NCBI RefSeq assembly: GCF_013368755.1
Contig: NC_049561.1
Coordinates: 2,356,001-2,420,000, forward strand
Length of the DNA: 64,000 nucleotides
Reading direction: 5' to 3'
DNA from: Talaromyces rugulosus
Lineage: Eukaryota; Ascomycota; Eurotiomycetes; Eurotiales; Trichocomaceae
The notes beneath the pieces are model-generated. The model was not told the DNA's origin. It searched no databases and saw only the letters and a program-made list of their open reading frames with translations. The translations under genes were made by a program, and so were the position numbers. Below are positions 45,414 through 55,665 of this stretch, in pieces; position 1 is the stretch's first letter, and the number at the start of each line of letters is the position of its first letter.

Positions 45414-45633
45414 GATTCCTAAACTCTAACCCTACATGTATTAAGCAACAATTACGATGTAATTACAAGTCTTCTATGACTCATATTTGGGGTAGAGTAA
45501 CTAACCTGTGCTGCGCAGATGGTTGTATCAATGCGCAACTTACATACCTACGGAAGTCGGAAGATATACTACAACCAAGATGTCAGCCTAAGCAATGAAC
45601 TAGGAGACCTGTCGACATATAAATGAACTAGCA

Positions 45634-45708
45634 AACCCTTACAATTAGGGTTGACCCTTTTTGTCGTAGCGGTATTTGCAGTTCGACAAGACCCTTACTA
45701 ATAAGGGT
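45634..45708. repeat. Two tandem short hairpins with related flanks
   Basis: First stem AACCCT/AGGGTT (45634-45639 and 45647-45652); second stem ACCCTTA/TAAGGGT (45691-45697 and 45702-45708). Each is followed by TTG, two variable bases and CCTTTTTG. The pair looks like a duplicated unit of about 57 bases that has diverged. Function unknown. Confidence 0.5.
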
Positions 45709-45862
45709 TGGGCCTTTTTGGATTGGTTGTCAAAATTTCAACACAACATTGAACATGAAGAGCTCGTGAACAGGATCTACCTTTTCCGGATTCTTGACTA
45801 TAATAATTAAGGCTGTATCATACTTGAATATCACTTTTAAAAAACCAGTACTAGTCGACTAT

Positions 45863-47185
45863 CTAGTGTGTATCTTCCTCGACATCATAAGCCAACGGCT
45901 TCTGGCCTAATCCTAACTTACCTAGGCCGAAAAGGTTGTAAATTCCCAAGACGCCGGAAGTTGCAATTTCTTTGAACCACAGCTGCCATGGAGGGGTTCT
46001 CTTTCTTATTCCTCCATTACGCTCCGCGAGCTGGTGCATTTCATCCACACGATGTCGTCGCTTTTGCTCATATACTCTGAAGGCCTCATTTAGTGAACCT
46101 AGGTTGGAGTCCAGGAGATTCGACAACATGAATATGTCTTCCAGTGCCATGGATACCCCTTGGCTTGCATGTGGCTGCATTGCATGAGCTGCATCCCCGA
46201 TAATCAGGCACCGCCCTTTCGACCATTGTCCGCCTGTCGGCAGGCGATAAACGGGATAGAAGCGGAGTGTATTTGTCTGTCTGATACTTTCCTTAATAGT
46301 CAAGCCCCATTCTCCTTCAGAGTCTTTGATGAGATCGAGCACTATTGATTTAATGGTCTCCACCTGCTGTTTCCCACGCTCCTCCCACCCGTCGCGCGTA
46401 TCACCGCCAGGAGGAATGGCAAGCTCGCGCGAGAAGAACCAGTAGACCATATCTCGGCTCGCCCGGCAAGGAGATATGGCTAGAAGTCCATCCGTCGTTA
46501 GCATCACGTTGAGACCATCAATTGACGCCGCGGCGCTGGGCAGCTCAGAGGTAGGAACCAGAGAGTATATGTTCGAAATGCCTGAGTATTGAGGCTCTGT
46601 GTTGGGGTCGACGTAGAGTTTGCGCACCATCGAGTGGATACCATCACAGCCTAGAAGAAGATCTGCTTTGTCGCTGGAGCCATCAGAGAAAGTAACAGTG
46701 ACACCCTTATTGTCTTCCTCAATCCCGGTCAAGTGCTTGCTGAAGTGGATAGGAATGCCTGCTTTGCGAGCCTCTTCATATAGAACCTCCATCAAATCAA
46801 CGCGACGAATTCTTAAATAACCAAAGCCAGTCTTTTCCCGGCTCCAGGAAGTCATGTCCATGTTGCCGATAACTTGGCCCTTGATCGCATGGACTGATAA
46901 TGTGGAAGTTTCCGCGCCTCGCTCCCGAAGTGCATCCCACAGCCCGAGCCTAAATAATAGTCTCAAGCCGTTTGACGGAATACCGACTGCACCTCCAAGA
47001 GTCGTGGGTTCAGAGCGGACTTCGTATATGATAGGAGAGATGTGGTTGAATCGCTGTAGGCGAAGCGCTGCCAGGATACCGGCGGGTCCAGCCCCGATGA
47101 TCACGACCTGTATAATACTCTGGATCAGATAAATCCCACCGGGAAGTGTATATTGCGGAGTATTTACCTTTTGCACTTGGCTCAT
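45863..47185 (-). CDS. FAD-dependent monooxygenase, salicylate-hydroxylase-like
   Basis: Two exons, 47168-47185 and 45863-47107, giving 420 residues. Group A flavoprotein monooxygenase: VVIIGAGPAGILAAL (dinucleotide-binding GxGxxG) at about 7-21, the mid-protein GCDGIHS motif (DG, FAD/NADPH contacts) and [18 protein letters not shown] (GD motif). Such enzymes hydroxylate, and sometimes decarboxylate, aromatic acids, or oxidise cluster metabolites. The 60-nt intron is a multiple of three and has no stop, so retention would give a 440-residue form with 20 extra residues ahead of the FAD motif; splicing is preferred because VVIIGAG then sits at the usual distance from the N-terminus. The C-terminal stretch (SGVLGIYNLFGLGKLGLG) is mildly hydrophobic. 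A CCG pair with 8-bp spacing lies about 220 bases upstream. Confidence 0.9.
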   Translation of the reverse strand: MSQVQKVNTPQYTLPGGIYLIQSIIQVVIIGAGPAGILAALRLQRFNHISPIIYEVRSEPTTLGGAVGIPSNGLRLLFRLGLWDALRERGAETSTLSVHAIKGQVIGNMDMTSWSREKTGFGYLRIRRVDLMEVLYEEARKAGIPIHFSKHLTGIEEDNKGVTVTFSDGSSDKADLLLGCDGIHSMVRKLYVDPNTEPQYSGISNIYSLVPTSELPSAAASIDGLNVMLTTDGLLAISPCRASRDMVYWFFSRELAIPPGGDTRDGWEERGKQQVETIKSIVLDLIKDSEGEWGLTIKESIRQTNTLRFYPVYRLPTGGQWSKGRCLIIGDAAHAMQPHASQGVSMALEDIFMLSNLLDSNLGSLNEAFRVYEQKRRHRVDEMHQLAERNGGIRKRTPPWQLWFKEIATSGVLGIYNLFGLGKLGLGQKPLAYDVEEDTH

Positions 47186-48239
47186 CGTAAAATGACAGGG
47201 GTTTGATGTTACGCCTGGATTTCTGAAGGGTAGAAGAAAGGTGAACTTATTTGGTAACTATATTTTTTGGACTGCGTGGAGGAGATATTTATTCTCCATG
47301 GCGGGCCACCATTCAACCATGATACAGGGAAATACCGAAATCTTCGTGGAATCAAGTGGCATTTTTCGCAACAGCTGGCTGCACCTTGAATCAGTTGAAA
47401 CCCCGAAATTCCGGAACAACCCCGAATTAGATGTCAGGACTCAGGACCCACTCCTGATGTGACACGATTTTGTGTTTGAAACTAAAAACTTTCACCCCTA
47501 CTTACTAATAAATTACGAAGGGTATTAGAATCTTATGGAATGCACATATTTTAATGAGAAAAGTGAGAATGAGACTAGGTCTAGCTAGGAAATAGATGCT
47601 GATTTGGTTTTATATTCAATTTTTTTTAACTCCATTTTCAATGAATTGGCGTTCCTAAGGTGGCTTGTGTACAGCCTTAGCGAAGTCGGTAGGCGCTGTG
47701 TGACCTATATAGTCTATGTGGCTAGGAGAAGAATTTTGAGATTTCTCTATTCCTGAGTGAGGTCTTAAACTCTTAAACTTCATTTGAATAGCCTCAATCC
47801 AGCTATAATAGGAAGTATATTGTGAGGCGGGGTAAATGCAGGAAAAGTGATATTTCACTTGAAGAAGCATTTGCACGTGGGCCCTTTAAAGAACACTCTG
47901 AAAGGATAGTCTAAATATGTAATCTAGTTAATGCTTGTTGCCTATATGTGAGTCTTATGCCACGCAAATTTCAGGGTCTATGAGACCCCCCACGGAAAAC
48001 TTTAGAATGATTTTTCGTCTTTTTCTCTGTGCCTCTTTATATTATTCCCTCCCCCCAAAAACTTTGTCAAGTATCTACCTATTTTTAGAAGAAAAAACCC
48101 AACTAAGCAGTCAGATTTTAAATGGATGGCCGCACTTTCGTATATTATTTAAACACTGAAACTCTATTGTCCAATAAACCGAGGGAGGCGCGATTATAGG
48201 AGCCTATTTTAATTAGGTTATATGTTAGGACGTCAAACA
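47186..48239. other. Intergenic, AT-rich
   Basis: About 1.05 kb with the monooxygenase promoter (47186-47470) followed by AT-rich sequence without a convincing gene. Confidence 0.5.
47403..47414. promoter_or_regulatory. CCGAAATTCCGG element upstream of the monooxygenase
   Basis: Two CCG triplets 8 bases apart (47403 and 47411), identical over twelve bases to the core of the array at 45395-45414, with another CCGAATT at 47422. About 220 bases upstream of the FAD monooxygenase start at 47185. Confidence 0.45.
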
Positions 48240-48959
48240 CATACACAATATCAAGACCCACCAGTTGACCTATACGATTACTATTTCATAGGAGGCCCTG
48301 AGATTTTACTTAAGCCAAACTATAGTTAAGTATATAAAGCTAAAACTATTTAGAATAGCTTTAGAGCTATTAAAGTAGTACCATTTAATCTATATTAAGT
48401 ATATTAACAGCTTATAATCCGATTAAAGACTCCAATATCTCCTTTTAGTCAACCAAGCAATACTCAATCATCCTGCTTATAAATATCTCAGAATCTATAT
48501 CAATTTAAGCGTCAAACAAGCACAATCAAAAGATGTATAAGTCAGCGTCCGATAAGTCCATTAGATATAATAATATAGGCAATAGATCGACTATCTAATA
48601 TGAATATACCGTACATAAAAATTTAATCCTTTAGAAAAAAAATCATGATTTATAGACTACACATAAGAAGAAGAAGAAGAAGCAAAAAATATAGATAATC
48701 TAGAAAGCAGATATTTCATAAGCAAGGAATTACTAGAAAGAAAGCCCAGGCGCTTATACAAAGTTAGGTTGAAGCATCTCAAACTGTTACTACTGCTCCA
48801 GTTGAGCCCGAGCTTCCAGCGTCTCAAGCGCGCATACGCCGCCAATTTCAGTGTAGTGAGTGTGGTATTTTCGGGCATAGAGGGCCTCAATGCTCTAATC
48901 GTGTTAATGATTATTTTCTTGTATATAATTATTATTTCGGGTTAGTGATTGAGATTTGA
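48240..48959 (+). mobile_element. Relic of a pogo/Fot-type DNA transposon, transposase 3' end
   Basis: The stretch is AT-rich and full of TAA/TAG. Near its end one frame reads KAQALIQS, stop, VEASQTV, RRQFQCSECGIFGHRGPQCSNR, then a stop at 48957-48959. The zinc knuckle CxxCx4Hx4C has its codons at 48852, 48861, 48876 and 48891. A Lys/Arg-rich stretch followed by this knuckle is how transposases of the Tan1/Fot/pogo group end. The DDE catalytic part is not recognisable upstream. The excess of stops and A+T fits C-to-T decay such as RIP, but I did not measure RIP indices. Terminal inverted repeats were not found by eye, so the borders are approximate. Confidence 0.6.
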
Positions 48960-49190
48960 AGTCGATATAGTCCGCACGCTCGGAGAAAAGTGGCCAGAGA
49001 GTGGTGGATTACGTTACTGCATTCATTGGCTGGGTTATCGATTCTTGTGACAAGTTCCCAAGGCATATCAGTTTATAGATGAGAAACTCTTTCGCATTCT
49101 TATAGCACGTTAAGCTACGTATTTTCGAACAGTTCTCTGACGGTTCCAAATCTGTAATTTAAACTTGACAGTCCAGATTTGGCCAATAGA

Positions 49191-51183
49191 CTACAATCGA
49201 AAATCTTTTGGCCAATCGCTTTGATCAGCGCCAAAAAGGGTACTAAAGCTATTTTTGAGCGAAGGCCAGTCGTCTTCGTTCCGCAGGTAATAATGGTAGG
49301 TTCCATTGTAATGTCTTCTAGCCATGTAATAGCCACGTGCCCAGCCATCCATAGCCAAATTTCGATAAATTCTCATTGTGTCATAATTTTGCGACGCGTC
49401 GCGAGAGTGTAACGGAGTAAGAGAAGCTAGCTTGTCCAGTCCCTCATCAGTCTTGAGAGTGGAGCTGTGCAGAGTCTCATACATGCTCTTCCAATGCGCT
49501 CCGTCCTAAAAGAAATTAGCCAAATATCATGACTCAATCGTGGGATCAAAAAGGAGAGGGGTTCTCATATCGCCGCTCTTGAGGGCGCTACATGATACAA
49601 ATCTGAACTTGCAACCTACATTATTTTGCTCCTTTAACTTTTCGATTTCAGACCGGAGGAGTTCTGTCTCCTTGTGAAGTGCGACATTTCCATCATTTAG
49701 AGCAGACTTCTCCTTGTCTATACCATTGATCTGAGTTTGTAACTGGGTGACATTTGACTCAGCTGTATTTAAACTAGCTGTGAGCCTGCGCACTTCCTGC
49801 TCCAGCCGCTCATTTTCTGTAGCCATAGCAGGATTGGTGGACGATGATGGCTCAGCAGTGTCCTGATTGATTAGTACCATACCCTTGTGTTCCATCTGAT
49901 GGCCTAGACGGTCCACAGAGCGAAGTTGGGATCCCAACCGGGTGTGGGATCTCATTTGCCAATTGCTTACTAGCAGTAGAGTCATCAGCTGGCACAGTCC
50001 ACAGTTCGATGATCCGGGATCCAGGCTGATAGAAGACACAGATTGGAGTGTTGCCAACAGTACGAGTCCCTGTATCGCGGCATGACCCAACCCCTGAGCC
50101 TTCTTGAAACGACACCGCAGGACTAGAGATAGTCTTCCAGTTCGGGTGATTGTACGACATTTGCGCCATGGTATTCTTATTCGTAGCAAGGAGCGTAAAG
50201 ACTCGGATTTGGAGCTTCAATTGATCGGATCGCCAGCAGACTGCAGAGATGGGTGCTCTGTAGCCAAGCTTTTGTCGCTTCTGGATGATAAGAGCTTATA
50301 ATCGGTCCCAGTTGGCACAGGTTGGACATCTGTCAGTTTACAGGTACGAACGACTATGATCAAATTCCTAGGTGAAGTCCAGAAACTCACAGCGATAGCT
50401 CCACCTATAATCTCCGTCGCAGTACATCTCACGGAGCTGCATATCAGAACCCTGGAAATACAGCCGCACATCCTGCTTGAGTTTATCGGACACGGCAGAA
50501 AGACGAGTGTCCTCGATGGCATCGTCGGTAATAGCATTATCTTGAATGGCCCACACCTGATCACTTGCGTCGTACCTGATTTCACGCAGCGAACCTCCAG
50601 CCTTTCTGCCAGCATCAGACTTCTGTTGATAGAATAGTCGAAGCAATTGGTCATCTTGATCAGGGCGTGCTATTGCAAGTTGGGAGCCCGGTGAAATCTC
50701 TGTTTCCGTTGCAAGCCCAATGGTGATAGAACTCCACTGTGACATTGTTTCGTGATCTCCCCGAGACTATGCATCGCCAGTGAGAATCTGTATACGAGAC
50801 GCATTTTCAATACTCAAGAGGACGAGGAGAAAATTCGCTATACCTGCCGAATATTATTCTGCTCATCCAAAAAGAACACTCGGATCTGTAAAATAGTGTC
50901 AATGATGAAATATCCCTAGAAAACCATGTATAGAACGACTAATGTAGAGAAGCACCTACCTGCGTCGCACCTCCATTCTCGGTCCAGCTTGTAGCTGTAA
51001 TGGGTGAGTTATTCTTCGCAAGGTCGCTGACCAGGCCGTCGCTCTCACGAACCAGCCATGGTCTTGATGATAGCAGGATTCCCGGACAATTTTGTCCTCA
51101 CCACTAAATTGATAGTAGACTCGTATGTGTCTCTTACCATCACGGAAAAATTCAATGGCATCAAGGCTTGCAACGTAAGCCAT
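49191..51183 (-). pseudogene. Fucose-lectin-like beta-propeller plus coiled coil, one frameshift
   Basis: Six exons: 50960-51183, 50844-50885, 50391-50766, 49878-50294, 49620-49816 and 49191-49505. All phases agree if one base is missing in exon 1 near 51045, between HQDHGWF and VRESDGL; the total would be 523 residues. Exons 1-4 show repeats like those of fungal fucose-specific lectins (AAL/FleA type): IRVYYQFSGEDKIVRESCY, SPITATSW, IRVFFLDEQNNIRQ, LREMYCDG, APISAVCW, LQIRVFTLL, ICVFYQPGSRIIELW. Exon 5 is a coiled coil of about 65 residues (heptads in ENERLEQEVRRLTASL and onward). Exon 6 adds about 100 residues (RNLAMDGWARGYYMARRHYN) that I do not recognise. No signal peptide. The single defect suggests recent decay or a sequence error; the tail domains are unusual for this lectin family. 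Confidence 0.6.
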
Positions 51184-53098
51184 AGGTGACAGTTATGGTC
51201 GCTGACGAGAAAGGAATTTATTTGCAGAGTTGTACCAAAGTCGCGCTCCTAGTAGACAGACTCAACAGTAGAAAGGTACTGAGGTCAAGGAAAACTGGCC
51301 TGGTCGTTCCGGGGTTCTCTTATTCGACACCGATTTAGGGGTAAGAGTCGGACAACAGTCTAGCAGGGGTCATTCTTTCGTGCCCAATGAGCTGTTAACA
51401 GAGTTACGGTCACATTCCAGTGGTCAACTTGTCGCTACTTTTTGCCCTTCGGTGCCATCACACCCTGGCAGCTTGGTACGGCATGTCTGCAGCCGGCATC
51501 ATCCGTAGTATCCCATCTCCTCAAACAACTCCTGAGGTGAGGACTTACTTTGCTCTTGTGGCTGACGGATATAGTCAACGCGCAACATTTAAAACAATGA
51601 TCCACGCCTGGGCTAAGGAGTTCTGAAGATGCTATCTCACCACTTTCTGCGAATGGTTTATCAGCCGGGGTCGCCTGACAATGGCGCAGCCGAACAGAAT
51701 AGCCCAAAAGTACCGTGCAGGGAAGCAATCCAATGCTCCGAAGGGTAGCATTTGACTGGGAGAGGATATTGTGGCACCGGTGATTACGATCGCACTGTTA
51801 CGCCGGATTCATAGCACCTGCCGAGACGACTGGTCAGTGGAATCACTGGTGGCCCAAAGGCATTGCTACCTGATGAGATCCCTGCTGCATGGAAGACGCT
51901 GGCAGGGCAAGATGTGGCCTCGATTGTCCCAATTTGCCAAACTCACACGCTGACCACAGCTCAACACGTGCGTAAGGCACGTCATCCTAATCTATTATTA
52001 ACTCGTTGGTCGCACACTGAGTTGGACCGTAGCTTCGCAAATATTCCATATATATATATATATACAGGCTTTCTATGAAGTTACGCGGGAAACATGGGTA
52101 TCCTGGCTGCCCACCTCTTCCTTCGTGTTTTGCTAGTGTCCAGCTTCAGTCCCAACTGCACACTCCCATCATCTTCGACGAACTACGCTCATGGACCTAA
52201 CACTAGGGGCACCCTAACGATATTCTAGAGATGTCTCTCCGTCATCATCATCTGTACTTGACATATTTTGCACTTGAATATTCCAGCAGAGCGGCGTCGT
52301 TCTCGGAACTGCTTACAGAAAGTATCGTGGTATATCCTTGATTTCCAATCCCAGATGAAATGGATGCTGTTGCTTAAAAGTATATTCGATCTTTACATTA
52401 CACGCACAACGTCTGAGCATCACCCTTACCATTTCGATTTTGAGTCAACAAAGCGTCTCCTTCTTTTTTCACATGTATTTTGCTCATCATCATTCGCATT
52501 CTTAGCGTTGACCTACACACGTGTCGTGGACTGGGTAGATACAGGTGCCGGAAGTGGACAACTATTCACCTGAGCAGATCGAAACGGCCAACGCAAAAAT
52601 TCTAGAACAGGTTGGTGAGGACAGTCCAGCACTTTGCCTGATCTTTGTGATGACCGGACTAGCAACCTTCTACGGCCCTGCCTTATGGAAGTGCCACCAA
52701 TCATATTGATGAATGATGCAAATGGTGGAATCTCGGACTGGTGACGTGTGTTGCAAAAAAACAACAAAGATTCAACTTCTGTTGATACGAGGCTATCTAT
52801 TTTCTAGATCTATCATGCATTGGCATGTCAAGCCTGACACCAGGCTTCCTGAAACCTTGTTAGAAGTGTTTTGTGATTTGCGACTGCTGGATTTAGATTG
52901 AAGCATTTCTACAATTTCTGTAGCCGAATAATTAGTGTCATAATATATATCAATTGATAAGCCAGTGACTATAAAATGCATCTAGATTATTTTATATATT
53001 AGCTAATAATGTTAATATAATATAAAAGCTACTTATATTCAGCATATAGTAGTAAATACAGCAATAATTATTCTTTGTTTCTAGCAAAGTGTACGGAG

Positions 53099-53123
53099 TA
53101 TACTCGTAGTATACTCGTAGTAT
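53099..53123. repeat. 11-bp tandem repeat
   Basis: Two adjacent copies of GTATACTCGTA plus a partial third, immediately upstream of the hairpin motif at 53126. It could mark the edge of an inserted element. Confidence 0.55.
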
Positions 53124-53125
53124 TG

Positions 53126-53149
53126 GGCCTCGGCAAGAAGGCCGACTAG
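53126..53149. repeat. 24-nt hairpin motif, copy 2
   Basis: Stem TCGGC / GCCGA with loop AAGAAG, flanked by GGCC and CTAG. One mismatch (in the loop) with 28695-28718, same orientation, 24.4 kb away. The two copies lie just outside the two ends of the accessory region. Confidence 0.6.
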
Positions 53150-53338
53150 CCGCTTATCATTCGCCCCCGCTTTTTTCGTGCTCTCCAACGTTCGCGACTC
53201 GAACGCTTCGTCTGGAACTAATTATTAATACCTCCGCATGCGAGTCAATCCAGGGTTCGACGTGGAGTCCAGGAGGCGAACAGCCTAAATTGGTCGTCAC
53301 TTCGTTTCTTCTCGCAAATCTTTGGCCCAAAGCGAGCA

Positions 53339-55235
53339 ATGGCCGTGATCGCGAGCGAGAACACTCCTCTTCTGAGGGAAGATGTTGGCGACAACAACGG
53401 CACAATCCATCGAGAAGAATCCCCCGACGACAGCAGTTCGCGCGACAAGAGAGAGGCGGGTTCTAGCACTCAGGTGAAATACATTGTTGCAATTATTTCC
53501 TTTGGGGTACTTTACCATCTGAGATCTCCTGGCGAGTCGCAACAGCTTATTAACAGCCTGTATATAGGTCTTCCTGTCTGCCGCCGACCAGACCATTATT
53601 GTTGCCAGCTATGGGAAAATCGGGAGCGATCTCAACGCGCTCAACTTGACGAGCTGGATTGCGACTTCGTACTTCCTGACCCTGACGTCTTTCCAGCCAT
53701 TATATGGAAAACTGAGTGACATCTTTGGACGGAAACAATGCTTGCTCTTTGCATATGCTGTCTTTGGCACGGGGAACCTGTTTTGCGGCCTTGCACAGAA
53801 TATCAGCCAATTGATTGCGGCAAGGGTATGATACTGTCGGGAGTCTTTTTTGTTATATTGGAACGTGCTAATTGTCCCTCAGGTGTATCAAGGCATTGGA
53901 GGTGGTGGCATGACAACAGTTGTCAGCATTCTCTTGAGTGATATCATCCCCTTGCGGGACCGGGGCCTTTGGCAGGGTGTGATCAATATTACATATGCCA
54001 CTGGATCCGGCATTGGCGCTCCACTGGGTAATTTCCATCTCGTTTGTCGGGGTATTATTCATAGTTACTAACGTATACAGGTGGCATTTTGGCCGATTAT
54101 ATTGGCTGGCGTTGGTGAGTTTGACGGTCTTCGGCATACCAAATGAATGCTAACAAGCTGTCAGGTCTTTCATAGCACAGGCACCCATTTGCCTCCTGGC
54201 ATTCATTTTGGTAAGTGTTTCACTCAAGGTTCCCAATCCTGAAACGGGTGATTGGCGGACGAAGCTCCGGCGCATCGACTTCCTCGGCGCTGTCGTTCTC
54301 GTGGGAGCTGTGCTGGGCTTTCTGCTTGGCCTGGATCGTGGAAGCAACGTATCTTGGAGCATACCGATAAGTTATGTGCCCTTGGCTGTGTCTGCAGTTT
54401 TATTCATTGTCTTTGTACTCGTGGAAATCTATGTCGCGACAGAACCGTTTGCCCCGGGACATCTTATATTCGATAGAGCGCTCTTTGCATGCTACGCATG
54501 CAACTTTTTCAGTTTCGGAGGATGGCTGGCTGGCCTGTTTTATCTCCCGCTTCATTTTCAAGCTGTTGACGGCGTATCGGCAACCGTGGCTGGTGTGAGA
54601 CTCTTGCCTTCTATCGTCTGCGGCGTGTCGGGGTCTCTACTGTCAGGTTACCTGATGAGACGGACTGGAAGATACTATAATATCACAGTATTTGGATACT
54701 CATTCCTTACGATTGGTCTAACTGTTGTCTTTCTGTTCTCCGGGGCTATTGTGAACAACGCCAAGCTGATCATTGCGGGTTCCATGATGTGTGCCTTTGG
54801 AAACGGCATAGGTGTTACGACAACCTTGATCGGTCTGAGTAAGTGCTTTGAGGATAATATTACAGGCCTTAACGCTAATCTTTGCTGTCTGTAGTCTCTA
54901 ATGCGACTCCGGAGAATCAGGCAGTTGTCACTGCATGCTCCTATCTCTTCCGCACCCTGGGCTCTGTGATCGGCCTGTCATTATCTGCGACAGTCTCGCA
55001 GCAACTGCTCCGTGACAGACTGCAATCGGCACTGAGAGACAGTGGAGATGTTGATAATATTGTCAAGGGTGTGCGAGAGTCTCTCGACTTTATCAAGACT
55101 TTGACTCCATCCTTGCAGGCCACCGTTCGCAGCGCGTACGGCTGGTCCACCAACATCACATTTGCATTTCAAATAGGCATTGTGTTCTTTGCATTGTTTA
55201 GCAGTTTTTTCATTAAGGAGAAAAGGCTGAACTGA
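53339..55235 (+). CDS. MFS drug:H+ antiporter, DHA2 (14-helix) family
   Basis: Six exons, 53339-53506, 53568-53825, 53883-54027, 54081-54114, 54165-54838 and 54895-55235, giving 539 residues. About 55 hydrophilic N-terminal residues are followed by helices typical of DHA2 exporters: the antiporter motif A region PLYGKLSDIFGRKQ, motif C-like GSGIGAPLGGILADYIGWRW spread over three exons, PFAPGHLIFDRALFACY and SNATPENQAVVTACSYLFR. The last is characteristic of fungal vacuolar/plasma-membrane exporters of the Vba/azole-resistance kind. Exon 4 is only 34 nt. The substrate is unknown; a role in export of toxic compounds or basic amino acids is inferred from the family. A possible donor after residue 240 (GTAAGT) is not used because the frame continues well. 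Confidence 0.9.
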
Positions 55236-55665
55236 GGGGGAGATCTGGTTCTTCATAGAGGGGGTTTTCAAGCTGCAAGCTAGAACGATCTGCTTATGGC
55301 ACAAAAATTTAGCATGGTCGTTTTGGCGTTTTACATAGAATATAGAACATGACAGACAATTTATTCATTTATTTTTAAACGACAAGGTTTATTGCGGAGA
55401 AGTTCTCTAGACTCTTGCATCAGATTCCACGTGCGAGGAGCACGATCCAAACGGGTAAAGTGCAAGGCGATGACCGCATCTCTAAAATATTTTGGAGCTT
55501 CCATGTTACACAGCTCTCCTATTTCTTCAACACTTTATTCTCCATACCAATGTAGAACGGTCGACCCTTGCCTGCTACCAATTTCAAACCTCAATAAACC
55601 TACTCTGATCGCATACATGCCCGCCTCTGTCTATATGGAAGGACCTTGAAGCTCATCCATCCACC
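55236..55665. other. Intergenic, promoter of the ZZ/EF-hand gene
   Basis: 430 bases with no supported gene; pyrimidine-rich patches precede the downstream ATG. Confidence 0.5.

Larger units (their letters stand above)
45062..45862. other. Intergenic with repeat arrays
   Basis: 801 bases upstream of the receptor and downstream of the monooxygenase, carrying the CCG array (45379-45413) and two hairpins (45634-45708). No gene seen. Confidence 0.55.
51184..53338. other. Gene-poor accessory stretch
   Basis: About 2.15 kb without a supported gene. Small frames occur (for example one that ends near 52708 and reads YSPEQIETANAKILEQVGED), but none has an intact start, splice pattern or known motif. 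A run of TA repeats lies at about 52049-52067, the region 52900-53120 is very AT-rich, and short repeats are at 53099-53149. Confidence 0.5.

Noticed and set aside
45634..45652. Telomere-like TTAGGG/CCCTAA sequence
   Set aside because: Only single copies are present inside short hairpins; there is no tandem telomeric array.
49817..49877. A third frameshift between the propeller and coiled-coil parts
   Set aside because: A 61-nt GTACTA...CTACAG intron joins the two frames in phase.
50294..50390. A second frameshift in the lectin-like gene
   Set aside because: An intron from GTGAGT (50390) to TATAAG (50295) keeps phase and joins the repeats, so no second defect is needed.
52268..52573. Open frame of about 100 codons in the gene-poor stretch
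   Set aside because: No known motif, no supporting splice structure, and composition like non-coding flanks.
54217..54240. Possible intron donor (GTAAGT) within the DHA2 transporter
   Set aside because: Reading through gives a natural continuation of the helix and loop with no stop; removal would shorten a conserved region.
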